Source: Lentilactobacillus laojiaonis (GTDB lineage: Bacteria; Bacillota; Bacilli; Lactobacillales; Lactobacillaceae). From it: 64,000 bases of DNA. Shown here one piece after another: positions 19,106 through 32,034 of the stretch. The translations under genes and the position numbers were made by a program. Where the stretch lies: positions 682,001-746,000 of the forward strand of contig NZ_CP085278.1 in assembly GCF_020616595.1 (NCBI RefSeq), written 5' to 3'. The notes below the pieces were generated by a model. That model saw only the letters and a program-made list of their open reading frames with translations, made no database searches and was not told the origin of the DNA. Numbering within the stretch: the stretch's first letter is position 1; the number at the start of each line of letters is the position of its first letter.

Positions 19106-21370
19106 TTATTGGACAGGAACTTCTTTCATTACGTATGCTTCAACAACGTCACCGACTTTAATGTCATTATAATCTGCAATTGTTAAACCACATTCAAATC
19201 CTTGTTTAACTTCTTTAACATCATCTTTAAAGCGTTTCAAACTGTTTAATTCGCCACTATAAATAACAACACCATCACGAATTAAGCGCACTTTGCTATC
19301 TCTTTGGATGAATCCATCAGTAACCATACCACCAGCAATGGTACCAACTTTAGAAGCTTTATAAGTTTCACGAACTTCTACATTACCAGTAATTTGCTCT
19401 TCATAAGTTGGTTCCAACATACCCTTCATAGCTAATTCAATTTCATCAATAGCGTTATAAATTACTTGATGTAATCGAATATCAACATTATCAGCCTCAG
19501 CTTGAGCCTTAGCTTGTGGAGTAGGACGGACATTAAATCCAATAATAATAGCATCACTAGCTTCTGCTAAAGATACATCACTTTCATTAATAGCCCCAAC
19601 AGCTGTATGAATAATATTAACTTGAACGCCTTCTACTTCAATTTTTCTAAGACTGTTAGCCAAAGCTTCAACCGATCCTTGAACATCGGCTTTAATTACG
19701 ATATTTACAGATTTCATTTCGCCTTCTTTTAATGAATCAAATAAATTATCTAGAGTAACATGGTTAGTCTTACGGCGTTCACGCATTTGAGCTTCTTTCG
19801 CTCTAGCTTCACCAGCTGCACGAGCTGATTTTTCATCTTCAAATACAACGAAGTGATCCCCAGCTTCTGGAACATCATTCAACCCAGTAATTTCAACGGG
19901 CATTGATGGAGTTGCTTTTTTGATATCTTTACCACGTTCGTTAGTCATCGTTCTAACTCGTCCAAATGTAGTACCAACAACAATTGGATCTCCAACGTGC
20001 ATAGTTCCTTGTTGGACTAATAGAGTAGCAACTGAACCTTTACCTTGGTCTAAACGAGCTTCAACTACTGAACCAACTGCAGGTTGATCAGGATCAGCTT
20101 TTAGCTCTAACATTTCTGATTGTAAAACAATCATATCTAATAATTCATCAATATTTTGGCCTAATTTAGCAGAGATATTAACAAAAATTGTGTCGCCACC
20201 CCATGCTTCAGGAATTAGTTCATATTCAGCTAATTGTTCAATTACATGGTTCGGGTTGGCACCTGGTTTATCAATTTTATTAACAGCAACAATAATTGGA
20301 GTACCAGCGGCTTTCGCATGATTAATTGCTTCAACAGTTTGTGGCATTACCCCATCATCAGCAGCTACAACTAAAATAGTTATATCAGTTACATTAGCAC
20401 CACGTGCTCGCATTTCTGTAAAGGCAGCGTGTCCGGGAGTATCTAAGAAGGTAATTAAATTATCTCCATTACGTACTTGATATGCACCAATTGCTTGAGT
20501 AATTCCACCAGCTTCACCAGCAGTTATGTGTGAGTGTCTTAAATAATCAAGTAAAGTGGTTTTACCATGATCAACGTGTCCCATAATTGTAACTACTGGA
20601 GGACGTTTAACTAAATGATCAGATTTATGCATTTCTTCATCAAACATTTTATCAATATCGGAAATGTTTTCTTCAATCTTTTCTTCGGCTTCAATTCCGT
20701 AATCAGCAGCTAATATTTCAATTGTATCTTTATCAAGTGATTGATTTTGGTTAACCATTACACCTAACATAAATAATTTTTTAACCAATTCAGCTGGTTC
20801 ACGATGCAAAAGTTTTCCTAAGTCTTGAGCATTCATTCCATCAGTATAAACTAAAACTTCTGGCAATGGACGTTCTTTACGTTCCGGTGCTCCATGGTGC
20901 TCAGTTTGTTTCATACGTTGATTTTTTTGTTTAAATTGTTTTTTATTACGTTTTTTATTGGCTTTCTTACTATGGTTAGAATTATTGTTAGAATTACCAA
21001 AACGATTGTTACTGTTGTTAGTATTTCTAAAATTAGTACTTTTAGCTGTAGAACTATTTCCATTATTTGAATTAGTACGAGTTGAAGCACTGTTACTATT
21101 ATTTTTATGTGGTCCATTATTAGTTGGACGCTTATTATCTTGATTTGTAATAATTTTACCTTCTTTTTTAGAAATCTGATTTGCTTTTTTATTTTTAGCA
21201 GAAGATTTCGTATTTTTATTTAAATCGTGCTTAATCTGATTTACTTGTTCCTCATCTAATGAAGACATGTGACTCTTAACATTAAATCCGTGGCTATTAG
21301 CCACATCAACAACCTGCTTGTTTGACACACCTAGCTCATTTGCTAACTCATAAATTCTTTTTTTACTCAT
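19106..21370 (-). CDS. infB: Translation initiation factor IF-2
   Basis: GTPase that positions fMet-tRNA on the 30S subunit and promotes subunit joining. The N-terminal IF2N motif is [19 protein letters not shown]. Residues about 50-155 form an Asn/Ser/Lys-rich low-complexity stretch. A second IF2N-like segment, then the G domain ([45 protein letters not shown]) and domains II-IV follow. I start at 21370 ([10 protein letters not shown]) because GAGGAGG lies 6 nt upstream; the ATG two codons earlier touches the Shine-Dalgarno. This gives 754 aa, on the short side for IF-2. Confidence 0.97.
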   Translation of the reverse strand: MSKKRIYELANELGVSNKQVVDVANSHGFNVKSHMSSLDEEQVNQIKHDLNKNTKSSAKNKKANQISKKEGKIITNQDNKRPTNNGPHKNNSNSASTRTNSNNGNSSTAKSTNFRNTNNSNNRFGNSNNNSNHSKKANKKRNKKQFKQKNQRMKQTEHHGAPERKERPLPEVLVYTDGMNAQDLGKLLHREPAELVKKLFMLGVMVNQNQSLDKDTIEILAADYGIEAEEKIEENISDIDKMFDEEMHKSDHLVKRPPVVTIMGHVDHGKTTLLDYLRHSHITAGEAGGITQAIGAYQVRNGDNLITFLDTPGHAAFTEMRARGANVTDITILVVAADDGVMPQTVEAINHAKAAGTPIIVAVNKIDKPGANPNHVIEQLAEYELIPEAWGGDTIFVNISAKLGQNIDELLDMIVLQSEMLELKADPDQPAVGSVVEARLDQGKGSVATLLVQQGTMHVGDPIVVGTTFGRVRTMTNERGKDIKKATPSMPVEITGLNDVPEAGDHFVVFEDEKSARAAGEARAKEAQMRERRKTNHVTLDNLFDSLKEGEMKSVNIVIKADVQGSVEALANSLRKIEVEGVQVNIIHTAVGAINESDVSLAEASDAIIIGFNVRPTPQAKAQAEADNVDIRLHQVIYNAIDEIELAMKGMLEPTYEEQITGNVEVRETYKASKVGTIAGGMVTDGFIQRDSKVRLIRDGVVIYSGELNSLKRFKDDVKEVKQGFECGLTIADYNDIKVGDVVEAYVMKEVPVQ

Positions 21371-21387
21371 AATCATCCTCCTCTTGC

Positions 21388-21687
21388 TTAAACAATTTCA
21401 GATAATTTTTGTGACATTTTACGATCGGTTATACCTATCATAGTCCTTTGAGCACCAATTGCACTACTTATTTCATCTTTTGATAGATTATTGTTAACTG
21501 GAACTTGATAAAATTTCGCCTTATCATTGAATTTTTTAATGGTCGATTGACCACTATCTTTAGCAATGAATAAAAAATAGACCTTATTTTTCTTAATATT
21601 GCTCAAAATAATATCTTGTCCAGTTACTATTTTACCAGCTCTTTTAGCAATACCCAAAAAATTTAAAACGGATTGCTTATTGTCCAT
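21388..21687 (-). CDS. ylxQ: L7Ae/YlxQ-family RNA-binding protein
   Basis: A small member of the L7Ae/L30e/S12e family that binds kink-turn RNA in known relatives; its cellular role is not settled. I place the start at 21687 ([20 protein letters not shown]), overlapping ylxR by 11 bp, giving 99 aa; a longer frame reaching 21732 would lie deeper inside ylxR without a better ribosome site. The family pattern [14 protein letters not shown], then [15 protein letters not shown], is clear. It sits between ylxR and infB as in Bacillus. Confidence 0.92.
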   Translation of the reverse strand: MDNKQSVLNFLGIAKRAGKIVTGQDIILSNIKKNKVYFLFIAKDSGQSTIKKFNDKAKFYQVPVNNNLSKDEISSAIGAQRTMIGITDRKMSQKLSEIV

Positions 21688-21976
21688 TTTCAAATAGCTC
21701 TTTTCTGGCTTGTTTATGATCAACATACGCAATCAAATCTTCGTAAAATTGATCGTCTAAACTAGTTGAAAAAGTTTTTTCTAATATCTTTTTATCCCTA
21801 GCTTTTTTAGCAATGTCAACATTTATAGAGATATAAGCTCCTCGTCCAGACTTTTTACCAGTTTCATCAATTGAAACATCGCCATTTTGGTCTCTAACGA
21901 TTCGAATTAATTCTTTTTTGGGAGCCATTTCACCCGTTACAACGTCTTTACGCATCGGAATTTTTCTTTTTTTCAT
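21677..21976 (-). CDS. ylxR: YlxR family RNA-binding protein (DUF448)
   Basis: A 99-aa basic protein of the YlxR/RnpM family. Family-typical elements are MRKDVVTGEMAPKKELIRIVR, then the acidic-Gly segment with GKKSGRGAYISINVD. In Bacillus the relative binds the RNase P RNA; that function is taken from the family and is not visible here. It lies between nusA (25 nt upstream) and ylxQ, which it overlaps. Confidence 0.95.
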   Translation of the reverse strand: MKKRKIPMRKDVVTGEMAPKKELIRIVRDQNGDVSIDETGKKSGRGAYISINVDIAKKARDKKILEKTFSTSLDDQFYEDLIAYVDHKQARKELFENGQ

Positions 21977-22001
21977 TAATTCTATCTCCTAAAATAATAT
22001 T

Positions 22002-23186
22002 TTAATTCATATCATCTTGTTCAAAATCATTCTCATTTTGATCAGAATTAATTTCATCTACATAGTGCTCTTCATCAAATCCTTGGTCACTATTAGTATC
22101 AACCGAGTTATTAACTTCATCATTAGCAATCGAATTTAATAATTCTTGAGCTTCTGATTCTGGTTTAATATCAATCTTATAACCAGTTAGCTTAGCAGCA
22201 AGACGAGCATTTTGACCCTTTTTACCAATAGCTAATGATAGTTGATGATCAGGAACTACTACAGTACAACTTCTTTCAGCATTTTTGTCAAAGATAACTG
22301 CAATAACTTCAGCTGGATTCAATGCATTTGAAATATATTTAGCATCATCTGCATCCCATTCAACAATATCCATGTTTTCACCATGCAACTCATTTACAAT
22401 GGTTTGAACACGTTGGCCACGAGGTCCGACGGTTGTACCAACTGGATCAATATCAGAATTATTTGATCTTACAGAAACTTTTGCTCTATCTCCAGCTTCT
22501 CTGGCAATTGAAACAATTTCAACAGTACCATCATAAACTTCAGGAATTTCTTGTTCAAATAAGCGTTTCAACATACCCGGAGCAGTTCTACTTACAAATA
22601 CTTGAGGACCCTTAGTAGCATTTTCAACTTTAGATACATAAACTTTAATTTTATCTTGAGGACGATAAACTTCGTTAGACATTTGGTCGCGTAAACCCAT
22701 TACCGCTTCAACTTTGCCTAAATTTACATAAACAAAACGAGCATCTTGGCGTTCAATTTCACCGGTAACTAATTCATCTTCATACTTACTGTATTCGTTG
22801 AATACAATTTCACGTTCAGCTTCTCTAACACGTTGCATGATGACTTGTTTAGCAGTTTGGGCAGCAATTCTACCAAAGTTTTTTGGAGTTACTTCAAATT
22901 TAACTTCGTCGCCCAATTCATAACCACGATTAATTTGAACAGCATCACTTAAACTAACTTCTAGTTGATCATCTTCAAGTTCATCATCATTAACAATTTT
23001 CTTAACTGAATAAACATGTAAGTCACCTTTTTTACTGTCAAAAATAACTTCCACATTTTGAGCTTGTCCATAATTTCTCTTATAAGCTGAAACTAAAGCA
23101 GCTTCTAAAGCTTCAATAATAATCTCTTTTTTAATGCCCTTTTCTTCTTCTAATGAAGTTAGTGCACCTAAAAGTTCCTTACTCAT
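22002..23186 (-). CDS. nusA: Transcription termination/antitermination factor NusA
   Basis: Binds RNA polymerase and nascent RNA, affecting pausing, termination and antitermination. The 394-aa protein has an N-terminal polymerase-binding domain (about 1-130), an S1 domain (about 135-200; VTGEIERQDARFVYVNLGKV), KH1 (GPRGQRVQTIVNELHGE) and KH2 (AIGKKGQNARLAAKLTGYKI), and an acidic tail of about 45 residues. It follows rimP by 20 nt. NusA may control its own operon through the leader hairpin upstream of rimP. Confidence 0.98.
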   Translation of the reverse strand: MSKELLGALTSLEEEKGIKKEIIIEALEAALVSAYKRNYGQAQNVEVIFDSKKGDLHVYSVKKIVNDDELEDDQLEVSLSDAVQINRGYELGDEVKFEVTPKNFGRIAAQTAKQVIMQRVREAEREIVFNEYSKYEDELVTGEIERQDARFVYVNLGKVEAVMGLRDQMSNEVYRPQDKIKVYVSKVENATKGPQVFVSRTAPGMLKRLFEQEIPEVYDGTVEIVSIAREAGDRAKVSVRSNNSDIDPVGTTVGPRGQRVQTIVNELHGENMDIVEWDADDAKYISNALNPAEVIAVIFDKNAERSCTVVVPDHQLSLAIGKKGQNARLAAKLTGYKIDIKPESEAQELLNSIANDEVNNSVDTNSDQGFDEEHYVDEINSDQNENDFEQDDMN

Positions 23187-23206
23187 AATTCTTTTACTCC
23201 CTTTTA

Positions 23207-23668
23207 TTAAAATTTAATAGCAAGTCTAGATTTTGCGACCGCACTTTTTGGAACTTCAAACTTTTTATTATTATTTGATAAAACTAAATTATCATCATTG
23301 ACTTGTTCTAAAGTACCTTCATAGAATTTGTTACCATCAATTTGTTGATAAAATGATACATGAACGTATTCACCAATTGCTTGTTTTAGCTCTTCATCAT
23401 TTCTTAAAGCACGTTCGGCTCCTGGTGAAGAAACTTCTAAATAATAAGCTTGTGGAATTGGATCCGGATCTATTTCATCTAATTTTTCACTCAATTCATC
23501 ACTAATGATCACACAATCATCAATGGTTACTCCGCCTTTTTTATCAATATATACTCGTAAATACCAACTCTTATTTTCTTTTAAGAATTCTATATCATAT
23601 AAGTAAAAAGAATGTTCTTCTAAAATTGGTTCAACAATTTCTTTTACTCTATCGACTACTTCACTCAA
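23207..23668 (-). CDS. rimP: Ribosome maturation factor RimP
   Basis: Needed for 30S maturation. The 153-aa protein has the N-terminal RimP domain (EEHSFYLYDIEFLKENKSWYL, then LRVYIDKKGGVTIDDC) and the C-terminal SH3-like domain (about 85-150) with YYLEVSSPGAERAL at the junction. The start is TTG at 23668, supported by AGGAGG 7 nt upstream. It is the first gene of the nusA-infB operon. Confidence 0.96.
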   Translation of the reverse strand: MSEVVDRVKEIVEPILEEHSFYLYDIEFLKENKSWYLRVYIDKKGGVTIDDCVIISDELSEKLDEIDPDPIPQAYYLEVSSPGAERALRNDEELKQAIGEYVHVSFYQQIDGNKFYEGTLEQVNDDNLVLSNNNKKFEVPKSAVAKSRLAIKF

Positions 23669-23694
23669 ATATTAACCTCCTAAAAATTTCCAAT

Positions 23695-23721
23695 AAAAAG
23701 AGCGAGCATTTCTGCTCACTC
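23695..23721 (-). terminator. Hairpin with U-run in the rimP leader
   Basis: Minus-strand GAGTGAGCA, GAAA loop, TGCTCGCTC then five T: nine pairs including one G-U. It lies after polC but also downstream of a likely rimP promoter (23747-23755), so it could be an attenuator as well as the polC terminator. Confidence 0.8.
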
Positions 23722-23746
23722 CTTTACGAGTTATTTAATAGTAATT

Positions 23747-23755
23747 ATTATAACA
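23747..23755 (-). promoter_or_regulatory. Extended -10 element for rimP operon
   Basis: Minus-strand TGTTATAAT matches the extended -10 consensus exactly. No good -35 is seen at 17 bp. The predicted start is about 14 nt before the hairpin at 23695-23721. Confidence 0.55.
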
Positions 23756-23781
23756 TATTTTTATAATAATTGCTTAACTTA

Positions 23782-26700
23782 TTACATCATATCGAATAAA
23801 CTAAGTTGATTTTCATCAGGTAGATCATTTAGTACGCCATTTTCAGTCATAAAATCAATTAATGATTTTGAAACTTTACCTCGTTTACTTAAATCTTCCT
23901 TAGAAATAAAAGGTCGATCCTCTCTGGCAGCTACAATTTGCTTAGCAACGTTCAATCCCAAACTAGGTACTGAATCAAAGGGAGCAATCAATGTATTTCC
24001 ATCAATTAGCCATTCACTAGCATCGGATTTATCTAAATCAACCATCTTAAATTCGAATCCACGTTCGACCATTTCATTAGCAATTTCTAAAACTGTTAAT
24101 AAATTTTTCTCTTTAGTGGATGCTTCCATACCCTTATCATTAATTTCCTTCATAGCATTTTTGATACCATCTTTTCCACGACACATGGAGACGATATCAA
24201 AATCATCAGCCCGAACTGAGAAATAAGCTGCGTAGTATACTAATGGGAAATATACCTTGAAGTAAGCGATTCTTAAGGCCATCAAAATATAGGCAGCCGC
24301 ATGAGCCCTTGGGAACATGTATTTAATTTTAAGACATGATTCAATATACCACTCAGGAATATCCGCCTCCCGCATTTTGACCTGCCAGTCATCAGGGATA
24401 CCCTTTCCTTTACGGACGTGTTCCATAATTTGAAAGGCCAGTTCGGAATCTAATCCCCAATGAATCAAATCCGTCATAATATTATCACGACAACCAATTA
24501 CATTAGCGATAGTTGCTGTTCCATTTTTAATTAACTCATCGGCATTTCCAATCCAAACATCCGTACCATGTGATAATCCTGATATTTGTAAAAGTTCAGA
24601 ATAGTTTTTCGGATGAGTTTCTTCTAACATCCCCCGAACAAACCGAGTTCCAAATTCTGGAACACCTAAAGTACCAGTTTTTGATTGGATTTGTTCCTCA
24701 GTTACTCCTAAAATTTCGGGACTAGAAAATAATGACATAACCCCGGGATCATCCATTGGAATAGATTTTGGATCAATTCCTGATAGGTCTTGGAGCATTA
24801 TAATCATTGTTGGATCATCATGTCCTAAGATATCAATCTTTAAAATGTTATCGTGAATGGAATGGAAATCAAAATGCGTAGTTTTCCAAGCAGCACTTTG
24901 ATCATCAGCCGGATATTGAATTGGAGTAAAGTCATAAATATCCATATAATCAGGAACAACAATAATTCCTGCCGGGTGTTGTCCAGTCGTTCGTTTAACT
25001 CCTGTCGCTCCCTTAGCTAAGCGATCTTCTTCTGCTTGCCTAAATATTTGCTCAGTATCGCGCTCGTAGGCTTTTACATAACCATAGGCCGTTTTATCGG
25101 CAACAGTACCAATTGTTCCCGCTCGGAATACATTTTCTTCACCGAATAATACTTTCGTATAGTTATGGGCAATTGGTTGATAATCTCCCGAGAAGTTTAA
25201 ATCAATATCTGGAACCTTATTACCGGTAAAGCCTAGGAAAGTTTCAAAAGGAATATCATGTCCATCTCCAATTAATTCCGTTCCACACTTAGGACACTCC
25301 TTAGTTGGTAAATCATATCCTGAACTATATTCTCCTTTTGTAAAGAACTCACTATATTGACATTGCGGACAACGATAATGTGGTGGCAATGGATTAACTT
25401 CTGTAATTCCCGTTAAAGTGGCAACTAAACTGGATCCAACTGATCCACGTGAACCTACCAAGTATCCATCTTTGTTACTCTTGGCTACTAGTCTTTGAGC
25501 AATTAAATAAATTACAGAGAATCCATTTCCAATAATACTTTTTAATTCTTTTTCCAAACGTTGTTCAACAATTTCAGGTAGAGTTTCACCATACATTTGA
25601 TGGGCTGTATCCATTGTACGATTTTGTATTTCGTCCTCCGCACCGTCCATTTTAGGAGTATATAATTTGTCCTTTAATGGTGATACTTCATCGATTTGAT
25701 CAGCAATAACATGAGTATTTTCTACTACTATTTCAAAAGCTTTTGATTCTCCTAAAAAACTATAATCGTCTAAGAGTTCATCAGTAGTTCTAAAATGTAA
25801 ATCGGGTAAAATCGTACGGTTCAATGGATTAGCTCCACCTTGAGAATTGATTAAAATTTTACGATAAATATAGTCATGAGCATCCAAGAAATGAACATCA
25901 CCTGTAACAACTACCGGTTTATCTAAGTGTTCTCCTAACTTAACCATATTAGTTAAGATTTCTTCTAGATTATTTTCATCCTTAATTAGTTCCTGCTCAA
26001 TAAGTGATTCATAAGCTGCTTTGGGCTGAATTTCTATATAGTCATAAAATTTAGCTTTTTGAATAGCTTCTTCCGCACCTTTTTGCATCATTGAAGTAAA
26101 GACTTCCCCATTTGCACAAGCAGAACCTACTAAAAGGCCTTCACGATATTCTTCTAGAACACTTCTTGGAATTCTAGGAACTCGGTAATAATAGTCTACA
26201 TTTGACATCGAAACTAATTTAAACATGTTTTTTAAACCAGTTTGATTTTTAGCTAGTAGGATTGCGTGACTAGGTCTTGAATGCTTATAGGAATCATTAT
26301 CCGTCATATGGTCATTTAATTGATCAAGATATTCGATTCCATATTGCTTGTTAGCATCCTTTAAAAATAGATAATTCAAATGTCCAGTTGTTTCCGCATC
26401 ATAAATCGCTCTATGATGGTGCTCTAAAACAACATCAAATTTTTTAGCCAAAGTATTTAAACGATAACCTTTTAAATGTGGATATAAGAAGCGTGCTAAG
26501 GTTAAAGTATCAATAATTGGATTACTGATTTTTTCTAAATCGTATCGTTCATAACCTGTGTTTAAAAATCCCGCATCAAAAGTAACGTTATGTCCTACTA
26601 GAATAGCATCTCCATAAAACTCTCTAAACAGTTCAAAAACTTCTTTTTCACTTTTAGATCCTCGTACCATTTCATCAGTTATAGAAGTAAGGTTAGTAGT

Positions 26701-28104
26701 TTGATCAGATAAATGAAATCCTGGATCAATGAATTCTTCAAACTCACCGATAACATTATTATTTTGAATTTTAACCGCAGAAAGCTCAATTACTTTATCA
26801 TAGATGGCTGATAAACCAGTAGTTTCAATATCAAAAGCTACATAAACTGCATCCTTTAGTGGAACATGTTGATCATTATAGGTAATGGGAATTCCATCAT
26901 CTACTAGGTTAGCTTCCACTCCATATATCATTTTAATGTCATTTTTTTCCGCTGCATGGAAGGCATCTGGGAATCCTTGAACTCCCGCATGGTCAGTAAT
27001 AGCAATTGCTTCATGTCCCCATTTTTTAGCTTGTTTAACAAAATCAGATATATTATTCGTGGCATCCATTTGACTCATTGTAGTATGAAGATGTAGTTCA
27101 ATTCTTTTCTTACCATCTTCAGCCGTATCTTTACGACTTTCTTTTTTGATTAAATTGATATCATTGGCATTTAAAGTTAATTCATGAGAATAATTGTCTT
27201 CTTGGACATTTCCCCTAACCTTAACCCAATCGCCTTCATTAATTTGATCAAATAATTCGTCTTCGCCTTTATTAGAGAATTTTTTAACTTGAATTGAAGA
27301 AGTATAGTCAGTTATTTTAAGCATTAACAGCTTTCTACCTGAACGTAATTCTCTAATTTCTTTATTAAAAATATACCCCTCAACTATAATTGAGCGTTCT
27401 TCATCTAAAATATCTGATAGAGGCATTGTTGGTAAATCATTTTTGATTTTTTTACCGATTTGAGGCCTACTATCATTAGACTGAGATACACTATGATTAT
27501 TTGAGATAATTTCTGTGGCTTTTTTCTGAATTTCTAAATTGTTAAGTTCATTAATTTGATTGAAGGTATCAATTTTTTCCTTAGATAGGTCTTCATCAAT
27601 GACCGTATGAATACTAAACTTTGGGAAACCGGCTTGTTGATAAAATTCTTCAATTGATCCTAATAGTTTAGATACCAAAAAATTTTTAATGACTTCATTT
27701 TCAACCGCAAATTCAACTCGTCGATTAGACAAATATGGAAAACGATTATCATAAAGTTCTTTTGCCATCGGTAAACCTGCGCCACTATTTTTAACCGCTG
27801 CTTGCCAGTATTCTTGCAATATTTCTTGACTAAACGTAGAATCCTTTGCCTGGATTCTTATTGTAACCTGGGCAATATCAGAAAACGCTGCGGTAGTCTT
27901 TTGCTTGAACTTTTCCAGTATTGGATAAGGTAGGATTTGGTTAGTTGTAATATTAAATTGCCATTGTCTACTTTTTTCATGGATAACTATTTTATTTACT
28001 TCGGCAGCTTGGAAGTATTTATTTTTTGCTAAATCATCATCCCATCTAATTTGAGATAATAATTTTTTAAATAGCTCAGTGTTTCCAATATCCAATTTAT
28101 TCAA
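23782..28104 (-). CDS. polC: DNA polymerase III PolC-type alpha subunit
   Basis: The main replicative polymerase of low-GC gram-positives. The 1440-aa length is standard. Order: N-terminal and OB-fold region (about 1-330), PHP domain ([26 protein letters not shown]) interrupted by a DEDD proofreading exonuclease ([33 protein letters not shown]), the remaining PHP part, then the polymerase with a zinc motif ([19 protein letters not shown]) and the catalytic [12 protein letters not shown]. The C-terminal tail has the beta-clamp-binding-like QLSLFDMM. All active-site motifs look intact. Confidence 0.98.
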   Translation of the reverse strand: MNKLDIGNTELFKKLLSQIRWDDDLAKNKYFQAAEVNKIVIHEKSRQWQFNITTNQILPYPILEKFKQKTTAAFSDIAQVTIRIQAKDSTFSQEILQEYWQAAVKNSGAGLPMAKELYDNRFPYLSNRRVEFAVENEVIKNFLVSKLLGSIEEFYQQAGFPKFSIHTVIDEDLSKEKIDTFNQINELNNLEIQKKATEIISNNHSVSQSNDSRPQIGKKIKNDLPTMPLSDILDEERSIIVEGYIFNKEIRELRSGRKLLMLKITDYTSSIQVKKFSNKGEDELFDQINEGDWVKVRGNVQEDNYSHELTLNANDINLIKKESRKDTAEDGKKRIELHLHTTMSQMDATNNISDFVKQAKKWGHEAIAITDHAGVQGFPDAFHAAEKNDIKMIYGVEANLVDDGIPITYNDQHVPLKDAVYVAFDIETTGLSAIYDKVIELSAVKIQNNNVIGEFEEFIDPGFHLSDQTTNLTSITDEMVRGSKSEKEVFELFREFYGDAILVGHNVTFDAGFLNTGYERYDLEKISNPIIDTLTLARFLYPHLKGYRLNTLAKKFDVVLEHHHRAIYDAETTGHLNYLFLKDANKQYGIEYLDQLNDHMTDNDSYKHSRPSHAILLAKNQTGLKNMFKLVSMSNVDYYYRVPRIPRSVLEEYREGLLVGSACANGEVFTSMMQKGAEEAIQKAKFYDYIEIQPKAAYESLIEQELIKDENNLEEILTNMVKLGEHLDKPVVVTGDVHFLDAHDYIYRKILINSQGGANPLNRTILPDLHFRTTDELLDDYSFLGESKAFEIVVENTHVIADQIDEVSPLKDKLYTPKMDGAEDEIQNRTMDTAHQMYGETLPEIVEQRLEKELKSIIGNGFSVIYLIAQRLVAKSNKDGYLVGSRGSVGSSLVATLTGITEVNPLPPHYRCPQCQYSEFFTKGEYSSGYDLPTKECPKCGTELIGDGHDIPFETFLGFTGNKVPDIDLNFSGDYQPIAHNYTKVLFGEENVFRAGTIGTVADKTAYGYVKAYERDTEQIFRQAEEDRLAKGATGVKRTTGQHPAGIIVVPDYMDIYDFTPIQYPADDQSAAWKTTHFDFHSIHDNILKIDILGHDDPTMIIMLQDLSGIDPKSIPMDDPGVMSLFSSPEILGVTEEQIQSKTGTLGVPEFGTRFVRGMLEETHPKNYSELLQISGLSHGTDVWIGNADELIKNGTATIANVIGCRDNIMTDLIHWGLDSELAFQIMEHVRKGKGIPDDWQVKMREADIPEWYIESCLKIKYMFPRAHAAAYILMALRIAYFKVYFPLVYYAAYFSVRADDFDIVSMCRGKDGIKNAMKEINDKGMEASTKEKNLLTVLEIANEMVERGFEFKMVDLDKSDASEWLIDGNTLIAPFDSVPSLGLNVAKQIVAAREDRPFISKEDLSKRGKVSKSLIDFMTENGVLNDLPDENQLSLFDMM

Positions 28105-28125
28105 TCCTCCTATACATCATTAAAC

Positions 28126-28150
28126 AAAAAAACCGAGAAAATTCTCGGTT
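28126..28150 (-). terminator. Terminator between proS and polC
   Basis: AACCGAGAA and TTCTCGGTT with a short AA-rich loop, followed on the minus strand by seven T. It lies between a predicted promoter (28175-28202) and the polC start (28104). Confidence 0.85.
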
Positions 28151-28174
28151 CTAAAACTCAATTCATCTCTATCT

Positions 28175-28202
28175 ATTTTACAGTATCGAAAGATTATTTC
28201 AA
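28175..28202 (-). promoter_or_regulatory. Predicted promoter upstream of polC
   Basis: Minus-strand TTGAAA (28197-28202), 16-bp spacer, TAAAAT (28175-28180), directly after the proS stop codon. It lies upstream of the proS terminator hairpin, so transcripts from it would have to pass that hairpin. Confidence 0.45.
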
Positions 28203-29930
<1,728 letters not shown>

Positions 29931-29935
29931 TTATT

Positions 29936-31207
29936 TTAATGTAAAAAGTATCGCTGAATATCGTTCCAAGTTACTAATACTATTAGTAACATTAAGAAAC
30001 CAAAACCAATCAGTGTAATCACTGTTTCGGTATTTTCTGAAATTGGTTTTCTGCGAATTGCTTCAATTATATTTAATACTAATTTCCCACCATCTAATCC
30101 AGGAATAGGTATTAAGTTAACAATCCCTAAGTTTAATGATAAGAATGCTAAAAAGCTAAGGACTCCAGTTAGTCCAAATTTAGTAGCTTGAGAAGTGGTT
30201 GCAAAAATGGCAACTGGGCCACCTAAATCATTGAGACTAAAGTGACCACTAAACATGCTAGCAATAGCTAAGACTAATCGCTTAGTCATTTCCCAGCTTT
30301 GAGTAAACCCAGAAAGGATTTTAGCTTTAAAGCTATGATCGAGACTTTGCGTGATTCCAATTACTCCAATGGTATTTTCACCGGATTTTTGTTTTTTAGG
30401 GGTTAAGCTCAATTCTTTAGTCGAATTATCTCTTTGAATTTTTACGTTAATTTTTTTACCAGCATTAGGTTGAATTTGCTGAGCAATCTCTGTCCAATTA
30501 TCAGTTTGATGATTATTTACTGATAGTATTTTATCTCCCGATCGAATACCAGCATCCTTAGCAATAGAATCAGTTGGTAAAACATCAACTTTGTTAGTGT
30601 TAGTTAATACCCCACCTTGAACAAATGACAAAATTGTATAAACTACAATAGCTAACACAAAATTGTTAAATACTCCAGCAAAGTTAGTTAACATTCTTTT
30701 GGGTAAGGAAGCTGATCCTAATTGGACATCAATTGGTGCTACTTGGACTTCGGTTCCATCTTCTTCGATAATTATCGCATCATGATCCACCGAATATCTT
30801 TTAACAGTAGATTCATCCCCGTTTTCATATCCTTCAACCCATAAATCTTTTTCTAAATCAGTTGAAGTAATAATTAGTGGGATTCCCTGGAATAACGTTT
30901 GCTTTTTACTGGTATTGATATTAGTAACAATGTTTTGATCGTTTAATTTCAAGGTTACAGGTGTCCCTGGTTTAATTTCTTCTTCATCATCACTACCGCC
31001 AGCCATTCTAACATAACCACCAATTGGTAATAGTCTAACTGTATAAGTCGTTCCTTTTTTACGATAGTAGAATAATTTTGGTCCCATTCCGATTGAAAAC
31101 TCGCGAACCATAATACCAGATTTTTTAGCAACAATATAGTGACCAAATTCATGAAACACTACCAAGATTCCAAACACAATGATAAAAACAATGATAGTCG
31201 TTATCAA
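29936..31207 (-). CDS. rseP: Site-2 zinc metalloprotease RseP/RasP
   Basis: Intramembrane protease that cuts membrane-embedded anti-sigma factors and leftover signal peptides in relatives. The 423-aa protein has the HEFGHY zinc motif in the first helix (about residues 18-23), a PDZ domain (about 210-280; SIAKDAGIRSGDKILSVN), and the second metal motif NLIPIPGLDGGKL in the C-terminal membrane part. Four membrane segments are visible. It lies between cdsA and proS, the usual Bacillota order uppS-cdsA-rseP-proS-polC. Confidence 0.96.
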   Translation of the reverse strand: MITTIIVFIIVFGILVVFHEFGHYIVAKKSGIMVREFSIGMGPKLFYYRKKGTTYTVRLLPIGGYVRMAGGSDDEEEIKPGTPVTLKLNDQNIVTNINTSKKQTLFQGIPLIITSTDLEKDLWVEGYENGDESTVKRYSVDHDAIIIEEDGTEVQVAPIDVQLGSASLPKRMLTNFAGVFNNFVLAIVVYTILSFVQGGVLTNTNKVDVLPTDSIAKDAGIRSGDKILSVNNHQTDNWTEIAQQIQPNAGKKINVKIQRDNSTKELSLTPKKQKSGENTIGVIGITQSLDHSFKAKILSGFTQSWEMTKRLVLAIASMFSGHFSLNDLGGPVAIFATTSQATKFGLTGVLSFLAFLSLNLGIVNLIPIPGLDGGKLVLNIIEAIRRKPISENTETVITLIGFGFLMLLIVLVTWNDIQRYFLH

Positions 31208-31226
31208 ATTATTACCCCCTTTCGAT

Positions 31227-32021
31227 TTAAATAACTCCTAACAGGTGTAAAACCGGTAAAACAAATAGTAAACTATCAAAACGGTCTAGAATTCCACCAT
31301 GTCCTGGTAAAATTTTACCTGAATCTTTAACTCCATAAAATCGTTTAAAAGCAGATTCTACTAAGTCACCGAACTGCCCAACAATTGATAAAATAATTGT
31401 CATAATAAGCATTTGTAAAAATGAATATCCAGTAATAGGGAAAAATGATAACCAAACCATACATAAAATTGTAGCAGCTATAGTACCGTAAATTGAGCCT
31501 TCCCATGTTTTGTTAGGACTAATTTTTGGAGATGATTTATGTTTGCCAAAACGCTTGCCAAAGATATAAGCACCGCTATCGGTTAACCAAACAATAAATA
31601 AGGCATACAATAATACATATAAGGAAATACTTCTAGCTACAATAAAAAAGTGGAATCCCATACCAATATAAAGCATACCTAAAGTAGTTACTCCGGCATC
31701 ATCAAATGAATACAAGTTCTTTGAAACTACTGTAATAATTAATAAAATCATTACAAAAATATAAAATAAAAATGTTGGACTAACGCCTTTTGGTAAAATA
31801 TTTTGCCATAAAGTTGGCAGAATTAAGACACTAACCCCCAAATAAGAAATAATTGATTCAAACGAAACAACTATCTTTTTTTTCATAATTAGTAATTCAG
31901 ACATTGCAACAATTCCTAATACCATCGCTGCAATATCTATCCAAATACCACCAGCTATTATTATTGGAATAAATATTATTAATGCAATAATTGCTGTGAT
32001 CGTTCTTTGTTTCAAATGCAA
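31227..32021 (-). CDS. cdsA: Phosphatidate cytidylyltransferase
   Basis: Makes CDP-diacylglycerol from phosphatidic acid and CTP, the precursor of phosphatidylglycerol and cardiolipin. The 264-aa membrane protein has about seven to eight helices and ends with the diagnostic signature SAFKRFYGVKDSGKILPGHG plus GILDRFDS. It follows uppS by 13 nt. Confidence 0.97.
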   Translation of the reverse strand: MHLKQRTITAIIALIIFIPIIIAGGIWIDIAAMVLGIVAMSELLIMKKKIVVSFESIISYLGVSVLILPTLWQNILPKGVSPTFLFYIFVMILLIITVVSKNLYSFDDAGVTTLGMLYIGMGFHFFIVARSISLYVLLYALFIVWLTDSGAYIFGKRFGKHKSSPKISPNKTWEGSIYGTIAATILCMVWLSFFPITGYSFLQMLIMTIILSIVGQFGDLVESAFKRFYGVKDSGKILPGHGGILDRFDSLLFVLPVLHLLGVI

Positions 32022-32034
32022 TCCCTACCCTTAA

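Noticed and set aside
20958-21143. Plus-strand Leu-rich 61-aa frame that looks like a membrane peptide
   Set aside because: It is the complement of the Asn/Ser/Lys-rich IF-2 N terminus, which alone explains the Leu/Val/Phe content; no ribosome site is present.
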